Positions 1 through 9,191 of a stretch of 64,000 bases of DNA are shown in pieces. The notes under the pieces are model-generated. The model worked only from the letters and a program-made list of their open reading frames with translations, made no database searches and was not told the DNA's origin. The translations under genes and the position numbers were made by a program. Position 1 is the stretch's first letter. Each line of letters begins with the position of its first letter. The stretch is taken from assembly GCF_002028455.1 (NCBI RefSeq), contig NZ_MWUM01000026.1, positions 1 through 64,000 of the forward strand, written 5' to 3'. The DNA comes from Zoogloea sp. LCSB751. Its GTDB lineage: Bacteria; Pseudomonadota; Gammaproteobacteria; Burkholderiales; Rhodocyclaceae.

Positions 1-46
1 CCCCGTAGCGCTTACTTCGTAACGCGCTGCAGCGAAAGAGCTGCGC

Positions 47-74
47 ATTATAAAGAATTATCAGAACCCGTCAA
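47..74 (-). promoter_or_regulatory. Strong sigma-70 promoter directed out of the window
   Basis: Read on the minus strand there is TTGACG (positions 74-69), a 16-bp spacer and a perfect TATAAT (52-47), close to the sigma-70 consensus. It lies just downstream of the ABC permease stop and points left, so it belongs to a gene outside the window. The downstream bases are GC-rich (GCGCAGCTC...), as in stringent rRNA/tRNA promoters. A stable-RNA operon to the left is possible but is only inference. Confidence 0.6.
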
Positions 75-101
75 CACCATACGGGAAAATAATTCAGAAA
101 C

Positions 102-1514
102 TTATCTGGCGCGCGGATCGAAGGCATCTCTCACGCTGTCAGCGAACACGTTCGCGGACAGCACCATCACAAACATAAAGAGAAATGCCGCTGCCAGACT
201 CCACCAGACCATAGGCTCCCGAGCCAGCTCCATTCGAGCAGCGTTGATCATCGTGCCAAAACTAATCATCCCAGGATCCACACCAATTCCCACATAGGAG
301 AGCACTGCTTCGGCAAGCACTAGCGCCGAAAAGTCCATCACCAGCGCAATAAGCACCAGATGCATGAGATTTGGCAGCACATGTCGAGAAAGAATGCTTG
401 CTCTGGAGACTCCAAACGCACGGGCGGCCTGAACATATTCGAGTTCACGTAATTTCAATGTTTCCCCCCGCAGGAGTCGACACAAGCCCGTCCAACTCGT
501 CATGCCCAGAATGACGCACAGGGCCAATAATCGTCCATCAGCCCTCTCCGCTGCGGTCTCAAACCAATGGGGGTGCATGTCGATCAGTACCTGCATCATG
601 AGCACAGCCGCCGCAATCAGCAACACCCCTGGAATGGAGTTAAGCACGGTATAGACGTACTGGATCGCGTCATCGACCCAGCCTCCAACATACCCGGCGA
701 CAATCCCAAGCAGCACTGCAAGTGGCAGGGTCACCATGGTCGTGAGAGTACCGATGACCAGTGCGGTGCGTATGCTCTTGAGGCTCAAGTAAAGCACATC
801 TTGCCCGACCTTATCTGTACCGAACACGTGATATTCAGCAGCAAGCGCAACAAGAGGCCCCAGCAGAAGACAAACGACACCGAAGGTTGCCAGCACGGCT
901 CGCCACGCCAACCCACCCCGCCCTCTCCAGATTGCCCGCCAGGCTGCGCCGAGAGGTACTTTTCGCGACACTGCGACCCATTTGGCGAGCACGAGGGCCA
1001 GCACGCCCCAGCAACTCCCCGCCACCGCCAAGCCGATTCCAACTCGCCCCAGCACATCCCCGATGTGATCCTCTTCCGGATACTGCAGGTCACGTCCACC
1101 GAACTTCAGCCTCGGAAACTCCCGCCTTTGCCCCCCCCCCTGCCCCTCGACGGTTTCTCGGGCGAAAAGTCGATAAGCCAGCGGTGCGGAATATGTCTTT
1201 TCCACCTTGGCTCGAAGAGGCTCCGCAAGCACATCAAAAGCACTGCGCACCTCAGTCGACAATTGAATCTTTGTTTCAGTTCCTGCGCCCGAAGCCAAGC
1301 GCGATCGATAATGCACACTATCGATCACGCCCACGAACAAAAACAGCAGCAGAATAGTCAACGAAGCCATTGCAACGTTGCTCTCGCCAACCCGACGCCA
1401 CGCTGCTCGCACAGGCTCACTCCGCCTGGCCCGGCAGATGGCCAGTAAGGCACAGGCGAGTAGGCCGAACAGCAACATGTCAGTCCACAACACCACAGGT
1501 TGAAAAGTCATCAT
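102..1514 (-). CDS. Peptide-type ABC transporter permease (OppC/DppC-like)
   Basis: Inner-membrane permease subunit of a dipeptide/oligopeptide-type ABC importer, 470 aa. It has an N-terminal membrane segment, a long extra segment of about 200 residues, then the usual binding-protein-dependent transport core. The EAA loop that contacts the ATPase is visible (EYVQAARAFGVSRASILSRH), followed by LPNLMHL and a C-terminal hydrophobic segment. At 470 aa it is much longer than typical OppC (~300 aa) because of the N-terminal region. Its ATG overlaps the stop of the upstream permease by 4 bp (ATGA), indicating translational coupling. No binding protein or ATPase gene is visible; they may lie to the left, although a promoter intervenes. 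Substrate unknown. Confidence 0.85.
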   Translation of the reverse strand: MMTFQPVVLWTDMLLFGLLACALLAICRARRSEPVRAAWRRVGESNVAMASLTILLLFLFVGVIDSVHYRSRLASGAGTETKIQLSTEVRSAFDVLAEPLRAKVEKTYSAPLAYRLFARETVEGQGGGQRREFPRLKFGGRDLQYPEEDHIGDVLGRVGIGLAVAGSCWGVLALVLAKWVAVSRKVPLGAAWRAIWRGRGGLAWRAVLATFGVVCLLLGPLVALAAEYHVFGTDKVGQDVLYLSLKSIRTALVIGTLTTMVTLPLAVLLGIVAGYVGGWVDDAIQYVYTVLNSIPGVLLIAAAVLMMQVLIDMHPHWFETAAERADGRLLALCVILGMTSWTGLCRLLRGETLKLRELEYVQAARAFGVSRASILSRHVLPNLMHLVLIALVMDFSALVLAEAVLSYVGIGVDPGMISFGTMINAARMELAREPMVWWSLAAAFLFMFVMVLSANVFADSVRDAFDPRAR

Positions 1515-2488
1515 TCCAGTCTCACCCGCGGATCAACCAGGGTGTACGACAGATCCGTCAGCAGCAGCCCCACGATGTACAGCAACGCCCCTATGAATAC
1601 CATTGCGCGCACGATCAAGAAGTCTTGCGCGTTGATCGCATCGATCGTATAGCTCCCCAGCCCGGGTATCCCAAAAAAAGATTCGGTGAGAAGGCTACCC
1701 ATGAACAAGGACGGGATCACGACCACCACACCGGTCAGAACTGGGATCATTCCATTCTTCAAAACATGCCGGAACAGCGCCTGCAGTTCGGACAAGCCCT
1801 TCGCCCGCGCAGTCCTCACATAGTCTTTCCCGGCCTCCTCAAGAAAGATCGTTCGATACCAACGTGAGCTTGCTCCAAGTCCACCCACAACGCCGATCAG
1901 AACGGGTAATACGAGAAAACGAGAGACATCAGCCCCGCCGCCATAACCAGAGATGGGCACCAGATGCCATATTTTCGAAATCAGCCACTGTCCACCGATG
2001 ATGTAGAAGAGGCCGGAAATGGACATCATTCCGACGCACAGCACTCCACCCCAAAAATCGAGGTAAGAAGACCGAAAAAAAACCAACAGCAATGCAAAGG
2101 CCACGGTCACGAACAAGCCCAATACGAAGGTCGGTAAGGCAATCGTCAAAGACGGCCCCATGCGGCTACTGATTTCGGTCGCAATATCCCGCCCATCATC
2201 CGCCCGACCAAAATCGAAGACGAACATCCGCAAGGACTTTTCGAAGAAAACAGTGTGCGTGAACGCTCCCACTCCATTCGCGCTCGCATTGAATAGCAAG
2301 GGTTTGTCGTAACCCCGCTCGGCCTTCCATCGCTCGATGGCCTCAGGCGTCACGCGCTTGACGCCAAGCTGCATGCGCGCCATGTCATCCGGGGTGTTCA
2401 CCACGAAGAACAGGGCAAAAGTAAGCAGATTTACACCAACAAGAATGAGCGGCGCGTAAAGCAACCGACGAACAATATAGGCAAGCAT
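1511..2488 (-). CDS. Peptide-type ABC transporter permease (OppB/DppB-like)
   Basis: Partner inner-membrane permease, 325 aa, the usual OppB length. The N-terminus MLAYIVRRLLYAPLILVGVN is the family signature (first helix). The EAA loop DYVRTARAKGLSELQALFRH follows about two thirds of the way in, then FFGIPGLGSY and the C-terminal LTDLSYTLVDPRVRLE, all typical of OppB/DppB. It is the first gene of a two-gene unit and overlaps the next permease by 4 bp. The gap to the stomatin gene behind it is only 74 bp, so it may be read through from that pair or have its own promoter. Substrate cannot be told from the sequence. Confidence 0.88.
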   Translation of the reverse strand: MLAYIVRRLLYAPLILVGVNLLTFALFFVVNTPDDMARMQLGVKRVTPEAIERWKAERGYDKPLLFNASANGVGAFTHTVFFEKSLRMFVFDFGRADDGRDIATEISSRMGPSLTIALPTFVLGLFVTVAFALLLVFFRSSYLDFWGGVLCVGMMSISGLFYIIGGQWLISKIWHLVPISGYGGGADVSRFLVLPVLIGVVGGLGASSRWYRTIFLEEAGKDYVRTARAKGLSELQALFRHVLKNGMIPVLTGVVVVIPSLFMGSLLTESFFGIPGLGSYTIDAINAQDFLIVRAMVFIGALLYIVGLLLTDLSYTLVDPRVRLE

Positions 2489-2562
2489 AGTAGGGCTATC
2501 CTACATGCGCGCATGCCTGCGAAGGAATCCCCATGTTGCGCGGCACCCAGACCTGTCGCACA

Positions 2563-3423
2563 TCAACGCTTGCCTCCCCCACCGAACAGGCCCCGCACCG
2601 CTTCCTGAAGATCGGCGGGCAGCACCACAACCCGGGCGCTTTCAGCCGCGCCCAAGCGCTCTAGCGACGCAATATATTTCTCCCCAAGGAGAAACAGCAT
2701 CGGAGTGGAGTCAGTTCCAACAGCCACACTCACACGCCGAATCGCCTCCGCCGAAGCCTCGGCGAGCATTACCTGCGCACTGGCATCTCGTTTGGAGGAC
2801 TCCAGGCGCGCCTCAGCCTCGAGGATAGCCGCCTGCTTGGCCCCTTCGGCACGCGTCACCAGCGCCTTGCGCTCCCGTTCAGCCGAGGCCTGCTGCTCCA
2901 TGGCTTTCTGCATGGACGGAGACGGCTTGATGTCCTGAATCTCCACAGACTTGACCGTCAACCCCCAGTCAACCGCCTCATCCGCAATACTCTCCCGCAG
3001 GCGAGCCTTGATCTTGTCACGGCTGGACAGCGCCTCGTCCAACTCCATCTCGCCGATGATCGACCTCAAGGTGGTCATGATCATATTGCGGATGGCCTCG
3101 GAGAAATCCGTAACGCCGTAGACCGCCTTAACCGGGTCGGTCACTTTCAGGAAGGCAATCGCATTCGTAAGGATTACTGCATTGTCCCGGGTGATGACCT
3201 CCTGCTCCTGGACATCGAGAATGATGTCTTTGGTCACAAGCTTGTAGGCCACCTGATCGAGATACGGAATGATGATGTTGAGACCGGGCTTCAAGGTCCC
3301 GAAGTACCTCCCCAAGCGCTCGACGATCCACTCCTCGCCCTGGGGCACGATGCGTACCCCTTTCGCAATGGTCACAACCACAAAGACCAGTATTGCCAGC
3401 ACCACGATAAACCCTGCACTCAT
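2563..3423 (-). CDS. SPFH/Band 7 (stomatin-like, QmcA type) membrane protein
   Basis: Membrane-anchored SPFH-domain protein, about 286 aa. An N-terminal hydrophobic anchor (residues ~3-22, FIVVLAILVFVVVTIAKGV) is followed by the Band 7 start VPQGEEWIVERLGRYFGTLKPGLN, the core to about residue 190, and an Ala/Glu-rich coiled region (QQASAERERKALVTRAEGAKQAAI, shown in part). SPFH proteins form large membrane rings thought to scaffold protein quality control. I prefer the ATG at 3423 over the in-frame GTG at 3426 because the GAGGAG ribosome site is better spaced. It lies 21 bp after the NfeD gene, the standard partner. Confidence 0.88.
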   Translation of the reverse strand: MSAGFIVVLAILVFVVVTIAKGVRIVPQGEEWIVERLGRYFGTLKPGLNIIIPYLDQVAYKLVTKDIILDVQEQEVITRDNAVILTNAIAFLKVTDPVKAVYGVTDFSEAIRNMIMTTLRSIIGEMELDEALSSRDKIKARLRESIADEAVDWGLTVKSVEIQDIKPSPSMQKAMEQQASAERERKALVTRAEGAKQAAILEAEARLESSKRDASAQVMLAEASAEAIRRVSVAVGTDSTPMLFLLGEKYIASLERLGAAESARVVVLPADLQEAVRGLFGGGGKR

Positions 3424-3444
3424 CACCCGCTCCTCAGGTTCCGA

Positions 3445-3888
3445 TCAGCTCTTTTCCACCTTCAGGAAACTACCCTCCACCGCTACCACCCGCACGCGCT
3501 CCCCGACCGCCACAGGCTCATCGATTACACATTCCCACTCCTCCGAACCAAGCAACGGCTTCTGAAAACGAACCCTACCTCGTTCAAAAGGTGCAGCGGC
3601 CTTGGAAACGAGGCCAACCTCACCAATCGTATCGCCATCCGACTGCCCGATCCGGGTCTTGTAATCGCTCCGTTTGAATATCCGGAACCACAGTACCACC
3701 ATAGCCAGCGAAGCCAGGATCCACAGCAACACCTGCACAGTCACACCAAGACCAGGCAGCAGGGCCAGCAACACCCCGACCAGCAACGCCCCTAGACCGA
3801 ACCAGACGACAAAGAAGGCTGGCACGACCAGCTCTGCAATGACCAACGCAATACCAAGCACGATCCAGTGCCACCACTCGAACTCCAT
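3445..3888 (-). CDS. NfeD family protein
   Basis: 147-aa short NfeD protein. Hydrophobic segments occur at residues ~5-25, 28-45 and 48-68, followed by a soluble OB-fold C-terminus ending in ...GERVRVVAVEGSFLKVEKS, the typical NfeD OB end. NfeD proteins pair with stomatin/SPFH proteins, and here the stomatin gene follows 21 bp downstream, so the two form an operon. A good ribosome site (GAGGAGG) sits just upstream of the ATG. The role is inferred from pairing: membrane-domain organisation or quality control. Confidence 0.85.
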   Translation of the reverse strand: MEFEWWHWIVLGIALVIAELVVPAFFVVWFGLGALLVGVLLALLPGLGVTVQVLLWILASLAMVVLWFRIFKRSDYKTRIGQSDGDTIGEVGLVSKAAAPFERGRVRFQKPLLGSEEWECVIDEPVAVGERVRVVAVEGSFLKVEKS

Positions 3889-3983
3889 GCCACCTCCTCG
3901 CGTTACCGACCATTGATGACGTGCGTATCAGGACACTATCAGAGCGACGGCATTTCCTTCCACACGAAGCGGGCTGCAAATGC

Positions 3984-4006
3984 AAAAAAGCCGGGTTTCC
4001 CCGGCT
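3984..4006 (-). terminator. Intrinsic terminator of ppsA
   Basis: Read on the minus strand: AGCCGGG, a four-base loop (GAAA), CCCGGCT, then a run of six Ts (plus-strand A run at 3984-3989). It sits 28 bp beyond the ppsA stop and is correctly oriented to end that transcript. Confidence 0.8.
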
Positions 4007-4033
4007 CTCTTGTCCATCCATGGCAATAACGCG

Positions 4034-6400
4034 TCAGGCCTTCTGATGGGCCGCCAGCTTCAACCAGGTGTCCACAACCGTGTCCGGATTGAGGGAGATG
4101 GTCTGAATGCCTTCATCCATCAGCCACTCGGCAAAATCGGAGTGGTCGGACGGACCCTGGCCACAAATACCCACATACTTGCCGAGCTTGTTGGCGCTCT
4201 GGATTGCCAACGACAACAAGAGTTTAACGGCCGGATCGCGCTCATCGAAAGAGTGAGCCACCAGACCAGAGTCACGGTCCAGACCGAGGGTCAGCTGGGT
4301 CAGATCGTTGGAACCGATGGAGAAGCCATCGAAGATCTCCAGGAACTGATCAGCCAGCAGCGCATTGGAGGGAATCTCGCACATCATGATCAGCTTGAGA
4401 TCGTTCTCGCCCTGCTTCAGGCCATGTTCGGCCAGCAGATCGACGACGCCCTTGGCTTCGTCCAGATTGCGCACGAAGGGCACCATCAGCTGAACGTTGG
4501 TCAAGCCCAGCTCGTTGCGCACCTTCTTCATCGCCGCGCATTCGAGCTCGAAGCAGTCACGGAAGCTGTGGGCGATGTAGCGGGACGCCCCACGGAAGCC
4601 CAGCATGGGGTTTTCTTCTTCCGGCTCGTAGATCTCGCCACCCAGCAGCTTACGATACTCGTTCGACTTGAAGTCGGACAGGCGGACGATCACGGGCTTC
4701 GGATAGAAGGCCGCAGCGATGGTGGCAACACCTTCCACCAGCTTCTCGATGAAGAACTGCTTCGGCGTAGCGTAACCACGGGAACGGCGGGTGATTTCCG
4801 CACGCAGGCTGGCCGGCACCTGGTTGATCTCAAGGATCGCCTTCGGGTGGATGCCGATCATGTTGTTGATCACGAACTCCAGGCGAGCCAGACCGACGCC
4901 GCCATTCGGGATCTGCGCGAACTCGAAGGCCAGTTCCGGATTGCCGACGTTCATCATGATCTTCACCGGGATGTCGGGCAGGTTGCCCATGTCGGTGGTG
5001 ACCACTTCGAAGTCCAGCTTGCCACGATACACGTAGCCGGTATCGCCTTCGGCGCAGGAGACCGTGACTTCGTCGTTTTCTTCCAGCACCTCGGTAGCGT
5101 TACCGCAACCGACGATGGCCGGGATGCCCAGCTCACGGGCAATGATCGCCGCGTGACAGGTACGGCCACCGCGATTGGTCACGATGGCGGAAGCACGCTT
5201 CATCACCGGCTCCCAGTTCGGGTCGGTCATGTCGGTGACGAGAATGTCGCCAGCCTTCACACGATCCATCTCGGAGGCGTCCTTGACGATGCGGACGTGG
5301 CCGGCACCGATCTTCTGGCCGATGGCGCGACCATGGGTGATGGACTTGCTGTACTGCTTGAGCCGGTACTTCTCCATCACGTGGCCGGACTGCTGGCTCT
5401 TCACGGTTTCCGGACGGGCCTGCAGAATGTACAGTTTGCCGTCGTCGCCGCTCTTGCCCCACTCGATATCCATCGGACGGCCGTAGTGCTTCTCGATGAT
5501 GGTCGCGTAGCGGCCGAGCTCCAGCACGTCTTCGTCGGTCAGAGAGTAAACATTGCGCTCGGCTTCGGAGACGTCGATGGTGCGGGTGGACTTGCCGGCT
5601 TCCTTCTTGTCGGCGAAGACCATCTTGATCAGCTTCGAACCCAGGTTGCGGCGGATGATCGCCGGCTTGCCTTCAGCCAGGGTGGCCTTGTGAACGTAGA
5701 ACTCATCCGGGTTCACCGCGCCCTGCACGACGGTTTCACCTAGGCCATAGGAAGCGGTAATGAACACGACGCCGTCGAAGCCGGATTCGGTATCCATCGT
5801 GAACATCACGCCGGAAGCGCCGATATCGGAACGCACCATGCGCTGCACGCCGGCGGACAGGGCAACTTCAGCGTGGGTAAAGCCCTTGTGCACACGATAG
5901 GCGATGGCGCGGTCGTTGTAGAGCGACGCGAACACTTCCTTGATGGCGTGCAGGATGTTCTCGTAGCCGTGGATGTTCAGGAAGGATTCCTGCTGGCCGG
6001 CGAAGGACGCGTCGGGCAAGTCTTCCGCGGTGGCGGAGGAACGCACTGCGAAGCTGCCGTCGCCTTCTGCGGTGAGCTGCTCGTAAGCAGTCTTGATTTC
6101 GGCTTCGAGAGCCGGCGGGAACGGGGTGTCGACAATCCACTGACGGATCTGGGTGCCGGTCTTTGCCAGGGCGACCACGTCATCCACGTCCAGGCTGTCG
6201 AGTGCGGCGCTGATGCGCTCCGCCAAGCCCTGATGGGACAGGAACTCACGGTAGGCGGCAGCCGTGGTGGCAAAACCACCGGGAACGCGCACGCTGGACG
6301 GCAGCTGGCTGATCATTTCGCCGAGGGAGGCGTTCTTGCCGCCGACCTGCTCGACATCGGACATTCGCAGCTCTTGGAAAGGAATGACGTTACGGGCCAT
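4034..6400 (-). CDS. ppsA: Phosphoenolpyruvate synthase
   Basis: Converts pyruvate + ATP + H2O to PEP + AMP + Pi, the gluconeogenic entry from pyruvate; cytosolic. 788 aa, normal length. The N-terminal ATP-binding domain starts FQELRMSDVEQVGGKNASLGEM. The phospho-histidine swivel domain carries TNRGGRTCHAAIIARELGIPAIVG (catalytic His in TCHAA). The C-terminal PEP/pyruvate barrel includes NPMLGFRGASRY and FSIGSNDLTQLTLGLDRDSG, with the active-site cysteine in GICGQGPSDH. An in-frame upstream ATG at 6439 would add 13 unrelated residues; the ATG at 6400 (MARNVIPF) fits the family. It is transcribed divergently from its regulator ppsR. Confidence 0.97.
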   Translation of the reverse strand: MARNVIPFQELRMSDVEQVGGKNASLGEMISQLPSSVRVPGGFATTAAAYREFLSHQGLAERISAALDSLDVDDVVALAKTGTQIRQWIVDTPFPPALEAEIKTAYEQLTAEGDGSFAVRSSATAEDLPDASFAGQQESFLNIHGYENILHAIKEVFASLYNDRAIAYRVHKGFTHAEVALSAGVQRMVRSDIGASGVMFTMDTESGFDGVVFITASYGLGETVVQGAVNPDEFYVHKATLAEGKPAIIRRNLGSKLIKMVFADKKEAGKSTRTIDVSEAERNVYSLTDEDVLELGRYATIIEKHYGRPMDIEWGKSGDDGKLYILQARPETVKSQQSGHVMEKYRLKQYSKSITHGRAIGQKIGAGHVRIVKDASEMDRVKAGDILVTDMTDPNWEPVMKRASAIVTNRGGRTCHAAIIARELGIPAIVGCGNATEVLEENDEVTVSCAEGDTGYVYRGKLDFEVVTTDMGNLPDIPVKIMMNVGNPELAFEFAQIPNGGVGLARLEFVINNMIGIHPKAILEINQVPASLRAEITRRSRGYATPKQFFIEKLVEGVATIAAAFYPKPVIVRLSDFKSNEYRKLLGGEIYEPEEENPMLGFRGASRYIAHSFRDCFELECAAMKKVRNELGLTNVQLMVPFVRNLDEAKGVVDLLAEHGLKQGENDLKLIMMCEIPSNALLADQFLEIFDGFSIGSNDLTQLTLGLDRDSGLVAHSFDERDPAVKLLLSLAIQSANKLGKYVGICGQGPSDHSDFAEWLMDEGIQTISLNPDTVVDTWLKLAAHQKA

Positions 6401-6667
6401 AAAAGGAATCTTCCTGGGGAGAAAATGAAGAAAGTACATCTGGGCGACTCACGTCGTCGGGTCGTATTGTAAGTCGTTTTGTTGCCCTGCCGCATGCAGG
6501 GTTTATCCTAACCATGCCCAATTCAGGCTAAATGCATACCCTGGGCCGGAGATGACCGGCAGTTCACCTGGGGCCCGAACGAAGTCCGATGGCCAGAATG
6601 GGATAAGATGCACCCCTGCTTCGGCCCTCAGGCCGGCAATCATGTCCCTTTCCCTGTTGGCACGTTC

Positions 6668-7492
6668 ATGACTCAGACCCGCCCCGTATTCTTCGTATCC
6701 GACGGAACAGGTATCACGGCCGAGACCCTCGGCCACAGTCTTCTCGCGCAGTTTCCGGAATCCCGTTTCCGCAACCATCGCCTGCCTTTCATCGACTCAC
6801 CCGAGAAAGCCCGCGACTGTGCGCTCAAGATTCGCGATGCAGCAATAGAAAGCGGCATCCGGCCGATCGTGTTCAATACGCTGGTGGATCCCGAGGCCGT
6901 CGCCGCGCTGCGCGAAGCCGACGCGCTGTTCCTGGACCTGTTCGAGAAATTCATCGAACCCCTGGAGAGCGAACTGGGGCAGCGCTCCACCCACACGGCC
7001 GGGCGCTTTCACGGCATCGCCGACAGCCAGGACTACAAGAAACGCATCGAGGCGATCAATTTCACGCTGGCCCACGACGACGGCGTATCCAACACTGACC
7101 TCGAAGAGGCAGACGTGATCCTGGTTGGCGTCTCTCGCTCCGGCAAGACACCGACCAGCCTTTACCTTGCGATGCAGTTCGGCATCAAGGCTGCCAACTA
7201 TCCCCTGATCCCCGAGGACTTCGAGCGCAACAAGCTCCCCGGCGAACTGACCCGCTTCCGTCACAAGCTGTTCGGACTGACCATCGGCCCCGACCGCCTG
7301 TCCCAGATCCGTCAGGAACGACGCCCGAACAGCCGCTACGCATCGCTCGACAACTGTCTGGCGGAGATCGAGGCCGCCCAGCGCATGATGAAGCGCGAGG
7401 GCATCAAGTGGCTAGACTCCACCACAAAATCCATCGAAGAAATCTCCACCATCATCTTGCAGGAAGTGCGCATCGATCCCCTCGCCTACTAG
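6668..7492 (+). CDS. ppsR: PEP synthase regulatory protein (bifunctional kinase/pyrophosphorylase)
   Basis: DUF299 protein that inactivates PEP synthase by ADP-dependent phosphorylation of a threonine next to the catalytic histidine, and reactivates it by Pi-dependent dephosphorylation. 274 aa, the family length. It begins PVFFVSDGTGITAETLGHSLL, the family N-terminus, and carries the P-loop-like GVSRSGKTPTSLYLA near residue 155. The ATG at 6668 is chosen over one at 6608 because family members start just before the VSDGTG motif. It is divergent from ppsA across a ~270-bp shared intergenic region, the classic arrangement. Confidence 0.95.
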   Translation: MTQTRPVFFVSDGTGITAETLGHSLLAQFPESRFRNHRLPFIDSPEKARDCALKIRDAAIESGIRPIVFNTLVDPEAVAALREADALFLDLFEKFIEPLESELGQRSTHTAGRFHGIADSQDYKKRIEAINFTLAHDDGVSNTDLEEADVILVGVSRSGKTPTSLYLAMQFGIKAANYPLIPEDFERNKLPGELTRFRHKLFGLTIGPDRLSQIRQERRPNSRYASLDNCLAEIEAAQRMMKREGIKWLDSTTKSIEEISTIILQEVRIDPLAY

Positions 7493-7549
7493 GCGCGGAA
7501 TTCAGCCCGATACTCACTGTCCAATCCATAACCATACGGAGAGCCCCCG

Positions 7550-8719
7550 ATGAAACGTAATCGACTCGGGCGCCGCGGTGGCCTTCCCCGCGACGCCGAA
7601 CAACTGCTGTGGCTCGCCAACGGTCTTGCCGATTCGAGCAGCCGCGCCGAAGACCACTTCTGGGACCTGCGCCTTGCAGCGGCGGTCGATCATCTGCTGA
7701 GAACAGAGGATGAAGACACGCTTACGACGACCCTCGACCACCTCAGCACCGCCAGCGTCCATGCTTACGACGAACTCGCCGACATGATCGAATCGCGAGC
7801 CGAAGGCGCACTCAAGTCCAACGAGCAACAGGACATACTGCTGATCGCCGCCCCGGTAATGGCGTGGTCCCGCTACCGCATTCCCGCTTCGCCGATTGCT
7901 GCTGCGGTGATGGCCAACCTGCGCGTTCAACTCAAGGCCCATGTGCTGGCCAGCGGCGTCAAGCTGGCACTGGCAGACTTCCTGTTCAGCCCTGACCAGT
8001 TGCCCCAGGGCTACTGTGCAACAGCCGATCTGGCCACCCACATCGGGCACGCCGCGGAGAACGACAGCGACCTGCACATCAAGACCGACAACCTGCCGGA
8101 AACGGCCCAGTTCCTGTCCGACAACCGCTACCTGCTCGGCGCCGTGATCGTACCCAAGGGCGCCCCGATTTTCCGCTGGCAGGAAGAAGACTGCACCCGC
8201 GATCAGGCACTCGAGCAATGGCGTGCCCAGGGCGGCGCCTGCATCGCTCCGCTGCTCACTGGCTGTGCCTTCGAGGTCGTGCTGCCGGATGCCTACTTTG
8301 CCGCCAGCCGCGAGGCGGACAAGATGTCCCGCCCCTACTCCATCCAGGCCTCGGTGGCCTTCCTCAGCACCACCCTCGACGCCCCAGCCGCCAACCTGCG
8401 GGCCGTCGTGGCCCCATTTTTCGAGCGTCAGGTGGAAGAGTTCCGCATCGGCTTCACGCTGCGCGGACAGAACGACGTGGTACACGGCGTTGTCTGGCCG
8501 CTGCTCGGCGCCGAGGACGAGAGCGTCGAAACCCTCGGCCAGATCGAGGCAACCCTTCGCGCTTGCGGCATCACCGACATCCTGGTGCTCGACAACGAGT
8601 TCCCGATGGAATACTGCGACGACTGCGGCGCCCCCATGTACCCCTCACCCGACGGCGAGGCCGTCCATGCCGAACTGCCGGAAGAGCAGGCCGAACAGAT
8701 GCCCAAGCACCTGCACTGA
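7550..8719 (+). CDS. DUF2863 family protein
   Basis: 389-aa soluble protein of a family I recognise as DUF2863, common in Betaproteobacteria and of unknown function. It starts MKRNRLGRRGGLPRDAEQLL, has no signal peptide or membrane segment, and ends with a CxxC pair (EYCDDCGAPMYPSPDGE) that may bind metal. A ribosome site (GGAGAG) precedes the ATG. It lies 57 bp after ppsR on the same strand and 73 bp before msrB. Family assignment is from memory of the sequence. Confidence 0.7.
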   Translation: MKRNRLGRRGGLPRDAEQLLWLANGLADSSSRAEDHFWDLRLAAAVDHLLRTEDEDTLTTTLDHLSTASVHAYDELADMIESRAEGALKSNEQQDILLIAAPVMAWSRYRIPASPIAAAVMANLRVQLKAHVLASGVKLALADFLFSPDQLPQGYCATADLATHIGHAAENDSDLHIKTDNLPETAQFLSDNRYLLGAVIVPKGAPIFRWQEEDCTRDQALEQWRAQGGACIAPLLTGCAFEVVLPDAYFAASREADKMSRPYSIQASVAFLSTTLDAPAANLRAVVAPFFERQVEEFRIGFTLRGQNDVVHGVVWPLLGAEDESVETLGQIEATLRACGITDILVLDNEFPMEYCDDCGAPMYPSPDGEAVHAELPEEQAEQMPKHLH

Positions 8720-8792
8720 GCCTTGACCGCGACGGGCGGGAACCTTCCTGCCCGTCGCCATCTCCATCAGGAATCCCCCACCGGAGACGTCC

Positions 8793-9191
8793 ATGAGCCG
8801 CAAGATCGAAAAAACCGACGCCGAATGGCGTGCCCAGCTGTCCCCCGAAGAGTACGTGGTCACGCGCCAGAAAGGCACCGAGCGCGCCTTCACCGGCCGT
8901 TACTGGGATTGTCACGAACAGGGAAAATACGTCTGCACCTGCTGCGGGGCCGACCTGTTCTCGTCCGAACACAAATTCGACTCTGGTTGTGGCTGGCCGA
9001 GTTTTCATTCCGCAGCCGCCCCCGACAACGTCGAAGAGGCCGAGGACCGCAGCCACTCCATGCTGCGTACCGAAGTACTGTGCCGTGAATGCGGCGCACA
9101 CCTGGGCCACGTCTTCGAAGACGGCCCGGCGCCGACCGGGCTGCGCTACTGCATCAATTCCGTCTCAGTAAAACTTGAGCAGGACAACTGA
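8793..9191 (+). CDS. msrB: Peptide-methionine (R)-S-oxide reductase MsrB
   Basis: Reduces methionine-R-sulfoxide in proteins; cytosolic repair enzyme. 132 aa, single-domain length. Two zinc CxxC pairs are present (YVCTCCGADLF and VLCRECGAHLGHVF), the substrate motif SGCGWPSF is seen, and the catalytic cysteine is in GLRYCINSVSVKL. The start follows a purine-rich stretch (CCGGAGACGTCC). It stands in the same direction as DUF2863 and is convergent with the DUF599 gene, whose stop codon follows immediately. Confidence 0.96.
   Translation: MSRKIEKTDAEWRAQLSPEEYVVTRQKGTERAFTGRYWDCHEQGKYVCTCCGADLFSSEHKFDSGCGWPSFHSAAAPDNVEEAEDRSHSMLRTEVLCRECGAHLGHVFEDGPAPTGLRYCINSVSVKLEQDN

Noticed and set aside
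3980..5743. 587-codon plus-strand open frame opposite ppsA
   Set aside because: Shadow of ppsA: the minus-strand frame has all PEP-synthase motifs, and this one has none.
6485..6501. CCCTGC-CGCAT-GCAGGG palindrome between ppsA and ppsR as an operator
   Set aside because: A single 6-bp palindrome in GC-rich DNA; no known regulator site matches, so it is not listed as a feature.
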